Shown here piece by piece: positions 1-7,367 of a stretch of DNA of 10,649 nt. How positions within the stretch are numbered: the first letter of the stretch is position 1; each line of letters opens with the position of its first letter. This stretch comes from Lachnospiraceae bacterium UBA3814 (lineage in GTDB: Bacteria > Bacillota > Clostridia > Lachnospirales > Lachnospiraceae). The notes beneath the pieces are model-generated. The model was not told the origin of the DNA. It did not search any database and worked only from the letters and a program-made list of their open reading frames with translations. Location: assembly GCA_002368575.1 (NCBI GenBank), contig DFEA01000024.1, positions 1 to 10,649 on the forward strand, read 5' to 3'. The translations under genes were made by a program, and so were the position numbers.

Positions 1-2
1 AG

Positions 3-167
3 CTTTTCTATAAAAATCGCTTTTCATCAAGTGAGTTGCGCAAATGCTCAGATACGGACTTTTTTATGATCTGCATATCCCGCCGGGGCGACGAGGATAT
101 TAAGGTTATGAAGCGATTATCCTGGCCCCTGTCGAATGGACTTGCTTCCGGTTTTATGCTATCATAA
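3..167 (+). other. Upstream flank; open frame of uncertain status
   Basis: No gene can be assigned with confidence to the first 209 bases. A frame without stops enters from the left edge and ends at the TAA at 165-167, so it could be the last 54 codons of an upstream gene. Its translation (for example DTDFFMICISRRGDED) matches no family I recognise, and an open frame this short can occur by chance. A 60-codon frame on the opposite strand (190 to 8) has no ribosome binding site and is equally unconvincing. The stop of the + frame falls inside the promoter proposed for pap. Confidence 0.15.
137..165 (+). promoter_or_regulatory. Extended -10 promoter for pap
   Basis: The sequence shows TGGACT (137-142, 4/6 to the -35 consensus), a 17-bp spacer and TATCAT (160-165, 5/6 to the -10 consensus). 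TGC immediately precedes the -10, giving the extended -10 form TGnTATCAT. The predicted start lies around base 172, inside a run of ten A residues (166-175), leaving a leader of about 38 nt before the pap start codon. It is a prediction from motif match and spacing only. Confidence 0.6.
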
Positions 168-193
168 AAAAAAAATAATTTCCAATGCATCGC

Positions 194-206
194 AGGAAGA
201 GGTGAT
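194..206 (+). promoter_or_regulatory. Ribosome binding site of pap
   Basis: AGGAAGAGGTGATC precedes the ATG at 210. The AGAGGTGAT core pairs well with the anti-Shine-Dalgarno sequence at ordinary spacing and supports this ATG as the start. Confidence 0.75.
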
Positions 207-209
207 CAT

Positions 210-1676
210 ATGCTTAAAAAGGTGCAATATCCCGAGAAACCTGAAAAGGAGGAGCTCAAGAGAAGGCTTAAGGCGGCAAGGGAGGAGCTGTTTTCGAGAC
301 AGATGCTGCTTAAGGAAAAGAAACTTCCGGTAATAGTGCTGATGGAAGGCTGGGGGACCTCCGGAAAAGGAACGATCATCGGGGGAGTCATACAGAGTAT
401 CGATCCCAGGTTCTTCAAGGTAAGCGCTGTAACTGAGCCTACAAAGGAGGAAAGGAGAAAGCCATGGCTTGCAAGGTATTTTGAAAAGATACCGGAGGAG
501 GGGAAATTCCAGTTTTATGACAGCGGCTGGATGGATGAGATAACGAGAGAGCGCCTGAAGGGAATGGATGATGCCCCGTATAAGGAGAGGCTTAACAGTG
601 TCCGCCGCTTTGAGAGGACCCTTACCGACAACGGATATCTTGTTTTCAAATTCTTCTGTGACATAACCCAAAAGGAGCAGAAGAAGAGGATAAGCCTGCT
701 TGAAGATGTATTAGACACCGAATGGAGGATAGATAAATACGATAAATGGCAGAACAGGCATTATGATAAATGCCGCAGGGTCTTTGACGAATATATAGAG
801 GCTACCAATACCCCCAACGCTCCCTGGTATATCATCGATTCGAGCAGCAGAAAATGGGCGGAGCTTCAGATCCTCACCGTGATAAATGAAGGGCTTAAGG
901 ACGCGATGCAGAACGAGGCGCGAAACGTCCCCGTGATGCAGAATACCTTTAAGCTTAAGAAGATGCCGCTATTAAAGGACATTCCTCTTAACAGGTCACT
1001 GTCGGAGGCGGAGTATGAAAGGGAGCTTGAGGAGCTTCAGGATAAGCTCAGGGCGCTGCATAACAGGCTCTACCGGTTAAAGGTACCCGTCATCATCTGC
1101 TATGAGGGATGGGATGCCGCTGGAAAGGGCGGAAATATCAAGCGCATAACCGGGGCTCTTGATCCCCGGGGCTTTGAGGTCCATCCCATAGCCTCGCCAG
1201 AGCCTCATGAAAAGGCAAGGCACTTTCTGTGGAGGTTCTGGACAAGGCTTCCGAAGGACGGGCATATCGCCATCTTTGACCGGACCTGGTACGGAAGGGT
1301 GATGGTGGAGAGGATCGAAGGCTTCTGCAGTGAGAACGACTGGAAGCGGGCCTATAATGAGATGAATGAATTTGAAAAGGAGCTTAAGGACTGGGGAGCG
1401 GTGATCATCAAGTTCTGGGTCCAGATAGATAAGGATACTCAGCTTAAGCGCTTTACCGACAGACAGAACACTCCGGAAAAGCAGTGGAAGATAACCGAGG
1501 AGGACTGGCGCAACAGGGAAAAATGGGATGCCTATGAGACTGCCATTAATGAAATGCTTGCAAAGACCAGTACGGATTTCGCTCCCTGGCATATCCTTGA
1601 GTCTGTCGATAAGAAATACGCAAGGATAAAGGCACTGAGGATAGTAGTGGAGGAGCTTGAAAAGGCTCTTAAATAA
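210..1676 (+). CDS. pap: Polyphosphate:AMP phosphotransferase (two-domain class II PPK2)
   Basis: This 488-residue cytosolic enzyme is expected to move a phosphate from polyphosphate to AMP, making ADP. It has two tandem PPK2 kinase domains, as in known class II enzymes. The first (about 38-235) has the P-loop EGWGTSGKG (46-54). The second (about 288-488) has EGWDAAGKG (299-307), the Walker B-like DRTWYGR (357-363) and a basic lid region around DRQNTPEKQWK (417-427). In the first domain the P-loop Asp is Gly and the Walker B segment reads YDSGWMDE (103-110), so it is probably structural. Only the C-terminal domain is reported active in characterised class II members. It reads from its own promoter, and the cyclase gene follows after 22 bp, probably in the same transcript. 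The family call is secure; preference for AMP over other nucleotides is inferred from the two-domain form. Confidence 0.93.
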   Translation: MLKKVQYPEKPEKEELKRRLKAAREELFSRQMLLKEKKLPVIVLMEGWGTSGKGTIIGGVIQSIDPRFFKVSAVTEPTKEERRKPWLARYFEKIPEEGKFQFYDSGWMDEITRERLKGMDDAPYKERLNSVRRFERTLTDNGYLVFKFFCDITQKEQKKRISLLEDVLDTEWRIDKYDKWQNRHYDKCRRVFDEYIEATNTPNAPWYIIDSSSRKWAELQILTVINEGLKDAMQNEARNVPVMQNTFKLKKMPLLKDIPLNRSLSEAEYERELEELQDKLRALHNRLYRLKVPVIICYEGWDAAGKGGNIKRITGALDPRGFEVHPIASPEPHEKARHFLWRFWTRLPKDGHIAIFDRTWYGRVMVERIEGFCSENDWKRAYNEMNEFEKELKDWGAVIIKFWVQIDKDTQLKRFTDRQNTPEKQWKITEEDWRNREKWDAYETAINEMLAKTSTDFAPWHILESVDKKYARIKALRIVVEELEKALK

Positions 1677-1698
1677 GCAGACCGGCTGAGACCGGGAT

Positions 1699-3021
1699 AT
1701 GGTCATGAAAAAAGAAAAGTTAGAACATATAAAGGAAATACGGGGAGCAAGGAGTCTTTACGGCTCCTTTCTTTCGGTGACACTTATCCCTCTTGTGATA
1801 TTCGGGATAGTGGTCACCATATACAGCTCCCTGACACTCATAAGGGATGTACAGACTGAGGCGGAAAACAATCTGAAGAATGTATCCCTCACCCTGTCAG
1901 AGGCCTATAACAACATGTATGACGGTGATTTCAACGTCGTGATCTACGGAGATGACATAGATTTCTACAAGGGTGATCACAAGCTTAACGGCGAGTACGA
2001 TATGCTGGATACGATCCATGACAGTGCCGGGCTTGATATATCCCTGTTCTTCTATGATACCAGGCTCCTTACGACTATTAAGGACTCTGAGGGCAACAGA
2101 TATGTGGGGACCGGTGCAAACCCCGCCATCGTGAATGATGTCGTCGCCAACAGGGAGGGAAGGTTTTATAATAACATTGTTATTAATGATGAGGATTACT
2201 ATGTTTACTATCTTCCCCTTATGTCCAACGACCAAAAGACCTGCCTTGGGATGATAGGAGTCGCGGAGACCTCGGCGGCGGTAAGCGGCATGGCCGTTAA
2301 GGGTGTCGTAAGAAACATGCTCATCATGCTGGTTGCGACCTTAGCCACCGCCCTCATCATTGTCCACTTCACCTCGGGTATCATTTCGGTGATAAAGAAG
2401 ATCATGAGGTTTACGGATGATATAGCAAGGGGCGATCTTTCCACGGAGCTTGATCCTGCGGTGGCAGGCAGGAGCGACGAGCTTGGAGAGATGGGAAGGC
2501 TGGTGACAAAGCTTCGCGGCTCCTTAAGGAGGCTCATTGAGAGAGATGCCCTTACCGGTATCTTTAACAGAAGATATGCGGTAAACAGGCTTACTGAATA
2601 TAAGATGACCGGGGTAAGGTATTCGGTGAGCATCGGGGATATAGATTTCTTCAAGAAATTCAATGATACCTACGGTCATGAATGCGGAGACGTGGTGCTT
2701 AAGGAGGTGGCAAGGGTCTTACGGGAGAGCCTGCAGCCCTACGGCTTTGCGGCCAGATGGGGCGGGGAGGAATTCCTGCTCGTGTTTGACAATATCGAAG
2801 GGGAGCGCGCCGGAGAGATAACCCGTGAAACACTGGATAATATACGTGCCATGGAGGTAAGGCATGAGGATATGGTGCATAAGGTGACCATGTCCTTCGG
2901 CGTGACCGAATCGGATAAGGAAAGGACCATGGACGAGGACGTAAACGCAGCCGACGTGCTGCTCTACGAGGCCAAGGAAACCGGCAGAAACCGGGTGGTC
3001 AGCAAAAAGGTGGAGGTCTGA
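1699..3021 (+). CDS. Membrane-anchored GGDEF diguanylate cyclase with extracytoplasmic sensor
   Basis: This 440-residue protein should make cyclic-di-GMP from two GTP. Order: short basic cytoplasmic start, membrane span about 22-47, extracytoplasmic single-Cache-like region about 50-203, second span about 205-229, HAMP-like linker about 227-280 (FTDDIARGDLS), then a GGDEF domain from about 278 to the end. DALTGIFNRR (283-292), the metal Asp in GDIDFFKKFND (D314), YGH (325-327) and the active-site loop GGEEF (355-359) are all present, so catalysis should be intact. The usual inhibitory I-site RxxD five residues before GGEEF is absent; QPYG stands there. The ligand cannot be read from the sequence. 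The start is ambiguous: ATG at 1699 or ATG at 1705, and the latter has GGGA seven bases upstream. It lies 22 bp behind pap without an obvious terminator and is probably co-transcribed. Confidence 0.92.
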   Translation: MVMKKEKLEHIKEIRGARSLYGSFLSVTLIPLVIFGIVVTIYSSLTLIRDVQTEAENNLKNVSLTLSEAYNNMYDGDFNVVIYGDDIDFYKGDHKLNGEYDMLDTIHDSAGLDISLFFYDTRLLTTIKDSEGNRYVGTGANPAIVNDVVANREGRFYNNIVINDEDYYVYYLPLMSNDQKTCLGMIGVAETSAAVSGMAVKGVVRNMLIMLVATLATALIIVHFTSGIISVIKKIMRFTDDIARGDLSTELDPAVAGRSDELGEMGRLVTKLRGSLRRLIERDALTGIFNRRYAVNRLTEYKMTGVRYSVSIGDIDFFKKFNDTYGHECGDVVLKEVARVLRESLQPYGFAARWGGEEFLLVFDNIEGERAGEITRETLDNIRAMEVRHEDMVHKVTMSFGVTESDKERTMDEDVNAADVLLYEAKETGRNRVVSKKVEV

Positions 3022-3028
3022 CAACCGG

Positions 3029-3057
3029 TTGACAGTTTGTTGAAATGTGCGTATCAT
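3029..3057 (+). promoter_or_regulatory. Sigma-A promoter for valS
   Basis: A perfect -35 TTGACA (3029-3034), a 17-bp spacer and TATCAT (3052-3057, 5/6) lie in the 67-bp gap between the cyclase stop and valS. Transcription should start near 3064, giving a leader of only about 25 nt. The ATG at 3047 lies inside the promoter and so cannot be the start codon on this transcript. Confidence 0.8.
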
Positions 3058-3088
3058 TGTGAGGTATAGCGCAGAGAGGAGAAGCAAA

Positions 3089-5749
3089 ATGGGTAAGGAA
3101 CTCGAAAAAACCTACGATCCTCATGGACTTGAGGACAGAATATACGCAAAATGGCTTAAAAACAAATATTTTCACGCGGAGGTGGATAAAAGCAAAACCC
3201 CCTTTACCATAGTGATCCCGCCTCCGAATATCACCGGGCAGCTTCATATGGGACATGCCCTTGACAATACCATGCAGGATATCCTCATCAGATATAAGAG
3301 GATGCAGGGGTATAATGCCCTCTGGCAGCCCGGGACGGATCATGCCAGTATCGCTACCGAGGTCAGGATAATCGAGACCCTAAAGAAGGAAGGGATAGAA
3401 AAGGAGGAGCTGGGAAGAGAAAAGTTCCTTGAACGGGCCTGGGACTGGAAGAAGGAGTACGGCGGCAGGATAGTGGAGCAGTTAAAGAAGCTCGGCTCCT
3501 CCTGTGACTGGGACAGAGAGCGCTTCACAATGGATGAGGGCTGCAACAGGGCCGTTACGGAGGTCTTCGTAAAGCTTCATAAGAAGGGCCTCATCTATAA
3601 GGGCAGCAGGATAATCAACTGGTGTCCGGTGTGCAATACCTCCATTTCCGATGCGGAGGTGGAATACGAGGATCAGGCAGGACATTTCTGGCATATAAAA
3701 TACCCCTTTATAGAGGACGACGGCACCGTCAGCACCACCCGCTTTATCGAGTTTGCCACCACAAGACCGGAAACTATGCTGGGAGATACCGCTGTTGCGG
3801 TAAACCCGGAGGATGACAGATATAAGGACCTGATCGGGAAGAAGCTGATGCTTCCCTTTGTAAACAGGGAGCTGCCGATAATAGGCGACTCCTATGTGGA
3901 TATGGAATTCGGGACCGGCGTTGTAAAGATCACTCCCGCTCATGACCCTAACGATTTTGAGGTAGGAAAGCGTCATGGCCTGCCCGAGATCAATATCCTT
4001 AACGACGATGCCACGATCAATGAAAACGGCGGCAAGTTCTGCGGAATGGACCGTTATGAGGCAAGAAAGGCCATCGTCAAGGAGCTTGACGAGATGGGGC
4101 TCCTTTCAAAGATAGAGGATCATGCCCATAATGTAGGGACACATGACCGCTGCGGCACCACCATAGAGCCTATGGTGAAGAAGCAGTGGTTCGTTAAGAT
4201 GGACGAGCTCATAAAGCCCGCGGAGGAGGCCGTAAGAAATGGTGATATCAGGCTGATCCCGAAGAGGATGGAGAAGACCTACTTCAACTGGACCGAAAAC
4301 ATCAGGGACTGGTGCATCTCAAGACAGCTGTGGTGGGGGCACAGGATCCCTGCCTGGTACTGTGACGACTGCGGAGAGACCGTCGTGGCGGGGTCTGCGC
4401 CTGAAAGGTGCCCTAAATGCGGAGGCGTTCATCTTACCCAGGACCCGGACACCCTTGACACCTGGTTTTCATCCGCGCTGTGGCCCTTTTCGACCCTTGG
4501 CTGGCCTGATGAGACCGAGGAGCTTAAATATTTTTACCCTACTGACGTTCTTGTAACAGGCTACGATATCATCTTTTTCTGGGTCATAAGGATGATCTTT
4601 TCCGGATATGAGCAGATGGGGGAAAGGCCCTTTAAGACCGTGCTTTTCCATGGCCTGGTAAGGGATTCCCAGGGCAGGAAGATGTCCAAATCCCTTGGCA
4701 ACGGGATAGATCCTCTTGAGATAATCGACAAATACGGGGCGGACGCCTTAAGGCTTACGCTGATAACGGGCAATGCTCCGGGAAATGATATGAGGTTCTA
4801 TTATGAGAGAGTGGAGGCCAGCCGGAATTTTGCCAACAAGGTCTGGAACGCCTCACGTTTCATCATGATGAACATGGATGGGAAGGATGTCAGAAGGCCT
4901 GCCCCGGAGGAGCTTGAGCCCGTTGACAAATGGATAATGAGCCGCCTTAACAGCGTTGTAAGGGAGGTCACCGAAAACCTCGACAGGTTTGAGCTGGGAA
5001 TAGCGGTCCAGAAGGTATACGATTTTATCTGGGACGAATTCTGCGACTGGTATATCGAAATGGTCAAGCCGAGGCTCTACGACTCGGACGATAAGGGCTC
5101 ACAGAACGCCGCCCTCTATACCCTTAAGGCTGTGCTCACTGATGCGCTTAAGCTGCTGCATCCCTATATGCCCTTTATCACCGAGGAGATTTTCTGCACT
5201 CTTACCGGAGAGGAGTCGATAATGATATCCTCCTTCCCCGTGTACAGCCCGGAAAGGAGCTTCCCCGAGGATGAGAAGAACATAGAGCTCATAAAGGAAG
5301 CCGTAAGAGGCATAAGGAACGTAAGGACCGAGATGAATGTGCCTCATAACAGAAAGGCGCATGTGTTCATAGTTTCGGAGAATGAAGAGGTAAAGAAGGC
5401 CTTTGAGGAGGGAAAGCTTTACTTTGCTTCCCTTGCATCGGCTCAGGAGGTCACCATAAGCTCTGATAAGGGTGATGCGGGTGATGATGCGGTCTCTGTA
5501 GTTACCTCCGGGGCAAACATCTACATCCCCTTTGCCGAGCTCATAGATATGGAAAAGGAGCTTGAGAGGCTTAAGAAGGAGGAGGAGAGGCTTAAGGGAG
5601 AGCTTGCGAGGGTAAACGGAATGCTCAACAATGAAAGGTTTATGAGCAAGGCTCCTGAGGCAAAGATAAACGAGGAAAGGGAGAAGCTTGCAAAGTATAC
5701 GAGAATGATGGACGAGGTAAGGGAAAGGATATCGCAGATCAGGGCCTGA
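3089..5749 (+). CDS. valS: Valyl-tRNA synthetase
   Basis: This 886-residue class I aminoacyl-tRNA synthetase charges tRNA-Val with valine in the cytosol. Visible signatures are PPPNITGQLHMGH (44-56, the HIGH motif) and KMSKS (531-535). The CP1 editing domain contains TTRPET (224-229) and is expected to hydrolyse mischarged Thr-tRNA-Val. CPVC (179-182) and CDDC/CPKC (425-428, 441-444) look like zinc-binding knuckles. The anticodon-binding domain follows, and a basic and acidic coiled coil (about 821-886) forms the tRNA-binding arm typical of ValRS. The length fits the family. I chose the ATG at 3089 because GAGAGGAG (3074-3081) lies just upstream and the protein begins with the usual short lead into YDPHGLEDRIYAKW; an earlier in-frame ATG at 3047 overlaps the promoter. 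No T-box leader precedes it. Confidence 0.98.
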   Translation: MGKELEKTYDPHGLEDRIYAKWLKNKYFHAEVDKSKTPFTIVIPPPNITGQLHMGHALDNTMQDILIRYKRMQGYNALWQPGTDHASIATEVRIIETLKKEGIEKEELGREKFLERAWDWKKEYGGRIVEQLKKLGSSCDWDRERFTMDEGCNRAVTEVFVKLHKKGLIYKGSRIINWCPVCNTSISDAEVEYEDQAGHFWHIKYPFIEDDGTVSTTRFIEFATTRPETMLGDTAVAVNPEDDRYKDLIGKKLMLPFVNRELPIIGDSYVDMEFGTGVVKITPAHDPNDFEVGKRHGLPEINILNDDATINENGGKFCGMDRYEARKAIVKELDEMGLLSKIEDHAHNVGTHDRCGTTIEPMVKKQWFVKMDELIKPAEEAVRNGDIRLIPKRMEKTYFNWTENIRDWCISRQLWWGHRIPAWYCDDCGETVVAGSAPERCPKCGGVHLTQDPDTLDTWFSSALWPFSTLGWPDETEELKYFYPTDVLVTGYDIIFFWVIRMIFSGYEQMGERPFKTVLFHGLVRDSQGRKMSKSLGNGIDPLEIIDKYGADALRLTLITGNAPGNDMRFYYERVEASRNFANKVWNASRFIMMNMDGKDVRRPAPEELEPVDKWIMSRLNSVVREVTENLDRFELGIAVQKVYDFIWDEFCDWYIEMVKPRLYDSDDKGSQNAALYTLKAVLTDALKLLHPYMPFITEEIFCTLTGEESIMISSFPVYSPERSFPEDEKNIELIKEAVRGIRNVRTEMNVPHNRKAHVFIVSENEEVKKAFEEGKLYFASLASAQEVTISSDKGDAGDDAVSVVTSGANIYIPFAELIDMEKELERLKKEEERLKGELARVNGMLNNERFMSKAPEAKINEEREKLAKYTRMMDEVRERISQIRA

Positions 5750-5763
5750 TAAAGCTGTAAATG

Positions 5764-5810
5764 CTCCGGCCGGAAACGGACCGGAGGGGCGGGCTAAGAC
5801 TCAGCCCGCC
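5764..5810. terminator. Tandem GC-rich hairpins between convergent genes
   Basis: Two hairpins lie between valS and the convergent - strand gene. CTCCGG (5764-5769) pairs with CCGGAG (5781-5786), with a further CC/GG extension inside. GGCGGGCT (5788-5795) pairs perfectly over 8 bp with AGCCCGCC (5803-5810) across a 7-base loop. The second hairpin covers the final codons and stop of the - strand gene. Neither has a clear T-run on either strand, so termination could be weak or factor-dependent, or the hairpins could mainly protect 3' ends. Confidence 0.5.
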
Positions 5811-7219
5811 TGCTCCGATTCGGTCTGTGCGGTTATATAGTCCTTTGCGTCGATCGCGTTCTGGCTTTCAGGAAAAAGGCGGATGACTTCATTATAAAGC
5901 TCATCTGCTTTTTTTGTGTCCCCGCTCTGTCTGTAGGCATGTGCGAGGTTCATGAGCATGTCGGAATCGGTGCGGTCAAGCTCCCAGGCCTTCTCGTAGG
6001 CGTCTATCGCGGATGCGTAATCGTTCTGCCGTATGGCGGAGCGTGCCTTCCCGATGTAATCCGCAATGGCGGCAGAGCCGGCGGTATCGCTCAGCTTGTT
6101 AAAGAGCGCCTTAAAGCCGGAGGAAGCCCCCTTAAGGTATTCGGGATCTATATTGGAAAGAGCATCAATAACCTCTGTGCTGGCCTCGGGATCATTAATG
6201 TACGCCATGGCCGCCATCTCAAGATAATCGTTGTCCGTAAGCTGACCGGAGGCCCCGGTAAGGGAATCAAGCTCCGCCTTCAGCTCCTCGTTCTCCTTAC
6301 GCAGGCTGTCAAGGGACCTGGTGATCTCCTGGGAATTAGCCTTCTCGGCGGCAAGCTCCTCGCTGACCTGCTTGTACTGCTCATCATAGCCGCTTGTTTC
6401 ACGATCAAGCCGCGAGGGAAGGATAAGAAACCAGCAGATAGCCACCCCTACAAGAACACCGATCACTATATTTATTATGGAGGACATGCCGGCCCGCTCT
6501 CTCGGGATGGAGGGCTGTATTATGGTATCGTTGCCGCTCTGGTAGCTAATGGTCTCTATGGCGTCCCTGCGCTTCCTCTTATCCTCCGAGTGCTCCGCGA
6601 TCTCCTTAAGAGCCTCGTTCGTGATCTTAAGATAATGACGGGAGGTGGTGTTGTTGACATCGATGGAAAGCGACTTGAGCAGCGTCCTCCTGGCCTTGGA
6701 GTAATCCTGGGCGTCTATATAAAGCAGCGCCAGGAGCTGGTAGCCCCTTATAAGGTTTTTGTTGATCGACAGGATCTTCTTAAGCTGTATCACAGCCAGG
6801 TCCCTGGTATCCTGATAGCAGTAATGCAGAGCCTGGTTGAACTTCTTAAGAGTCTGGCTGATGGTGTCAAGGGCCGCAGGGCTTGACTGGAGACGGTTTA
6901 TATATTCGTCGGCTATGTTCTTCTTGCTCTCAAAGTTCTTGCTGATTATCCACTCGGAAAGGGCAAGCACAACCTCTCCCATTTCAAAATAGACAAGCCC
7001 CAGAAGGTTCCTTGCGTCGATGTTCTTTTTGTTGTATTTAAGACTGAGCCTCAGGCTTTGCACCGCGCCGGAAAGATCCCTGACCCGGGCCTTGTCAAGC
7101 CCCTCGTTGTAAAGGGCGTTGGAGGCGCTGACTATTCTTTTGTATATCCTGACATCAGCCCCGCAGGCGGGACAGACCGGACCTTCATTCAAGCGGCTGC
7201 TGCATGAATAGCATTTCAT
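5801..7219 (-). CDS. Zinc-ribbon, TPR and coiled-coil single-span membrane protein
   Basis: This 472-residue protein has no recognised function. It starts with a CxxC..CxxC zinc ribbon (C3, C6, C16, C19). TPR-like helical repeats follow (about 30-205; for example GYQLLALLYIDAQDYSKARR at 159-178), then a basic patch KRKRR (215-219). A single membrane span lies at about 247-267. Beyond it come a charged coiled coil (about 278-320) and canonical C-terminal TPRs (about 390-455; NDYASAIDAYEKAWELDRTD is one repeat). The positive-inside rule puts the zinc ribbon and first repeats in the cytoplasm and the C-terminal repeats outside. This suggests a scaffold joining cytosolic and envelope partners. 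The start is fixed by the immediate ribbon cysteines, with AAAGGGCGG upstream as the likely ribosome binding site. Its first 35 bases overlap the preceding small gene, so translation is probably coupled. Confidence 0.85.
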   Translation of the reverse strand: MKCYSCSSRLNEGPVCPACGADVRIYKRIVSASNALYNEGLDKARVRDLSGAVQSLRLSLKYNKKNIDARNLLGLVYFEMGEVVLALSEWIISKNFESKKNIADEYINRLQSSPAALDTISQTLKKFNQALHYCYQDTRDLAVIQLKKILSINKNLIRGYQLLALLYIDAQDYSKARRTLLKSLSIDVNNTTSRHYLKITNEALKEIAEHSEDKRKRRDAIETISYQSGNDTIIQPSIPRERAGMSSIINIVIGVLVGVAICWFLILPSRLDRETSGYDEQYKQVSEELAAEKANSQEITRSLDSLRKENEELKAELDSLTGASGQLTDNDYLEMAAMAYINDPEASTEVIDALSNIDPEYLKGASSGFKALFNKLSDTAGSAAIADYIGKARSAIRQNDYASAIDAYEKAWELDRTDSDMLMNLAHAYRQSGDTKKADELYNEVIRLFPESQNAIDAKDYITAQTESEQAG

Positions 7220-7367
7220 TTTCTGCCGCCCTTTCTCTTTCCTGCTTCATCATTTCAAGCATTATATCCGTCATATCGGTCAGAGTATGGTTATAGACCA
7301 CATCCTCGATCTGCTCTATTTCCATGCTCGGCTCGAATTTCTTTAATTCCTCTTCAAAATTCAGCAT
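7185..7367 (-). CDS. Small acidic methionine-rich protein between purF-like and TPR genes
   Basis: This 60-residue protein belongs to no family I can name. It is acidic (13 Glu and 3 Asp against 5 Lys/Arg) and rich in methionine (8 residues), with a probable amphipathic helical stretch (about 28-50, including LTDMTDIMLEMMKQ) and no membrane span or signal peptide. It is likely real. Its ATG overlaps the end of the upstream gene (ATGCTGA, where TGA is the upstream stop). GGAGG lies nine bases before it, and its end overlaps the start of the downstream gene by 35 bases. Such packing suggests stoichiometric co-expression, perhaps as an adaptor between its two neighbours; this is inference. Confidence 0.75.
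   Translation of the reverse strand: MLNFEEELKKFEPSMEIEQIEDVVYNHTLTDMTDIMLEMMKQERERAAENEMLFMQQPLE

Noticed and set aside
166..175. A10 run as the U-tract of a - strand terminator
   Set aside because: No stable hairpin lies on its right side, and no - strand gene ends there.
8..190. 60-codon frame on the - strand near the left edge
   Set aside because: It has no ribosome binding site, begins with a run of Phe encoded by the A-tract region and resembles no family; it is opposite the predicted pap promoter.
1077..1706. 209-codon - strand frame opposite pap
   Set aside because: It is the shadow of the conserved PPK2 domain, with no own start signals.
5939..6886. Long + strand frame of 315 codons opposite the TPR gene
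   Set aside because: It is antisense to a gene with clear zinc ribbon, TPR and membrane-span features, has no good ribosome binding site, and its translation shows no domain.
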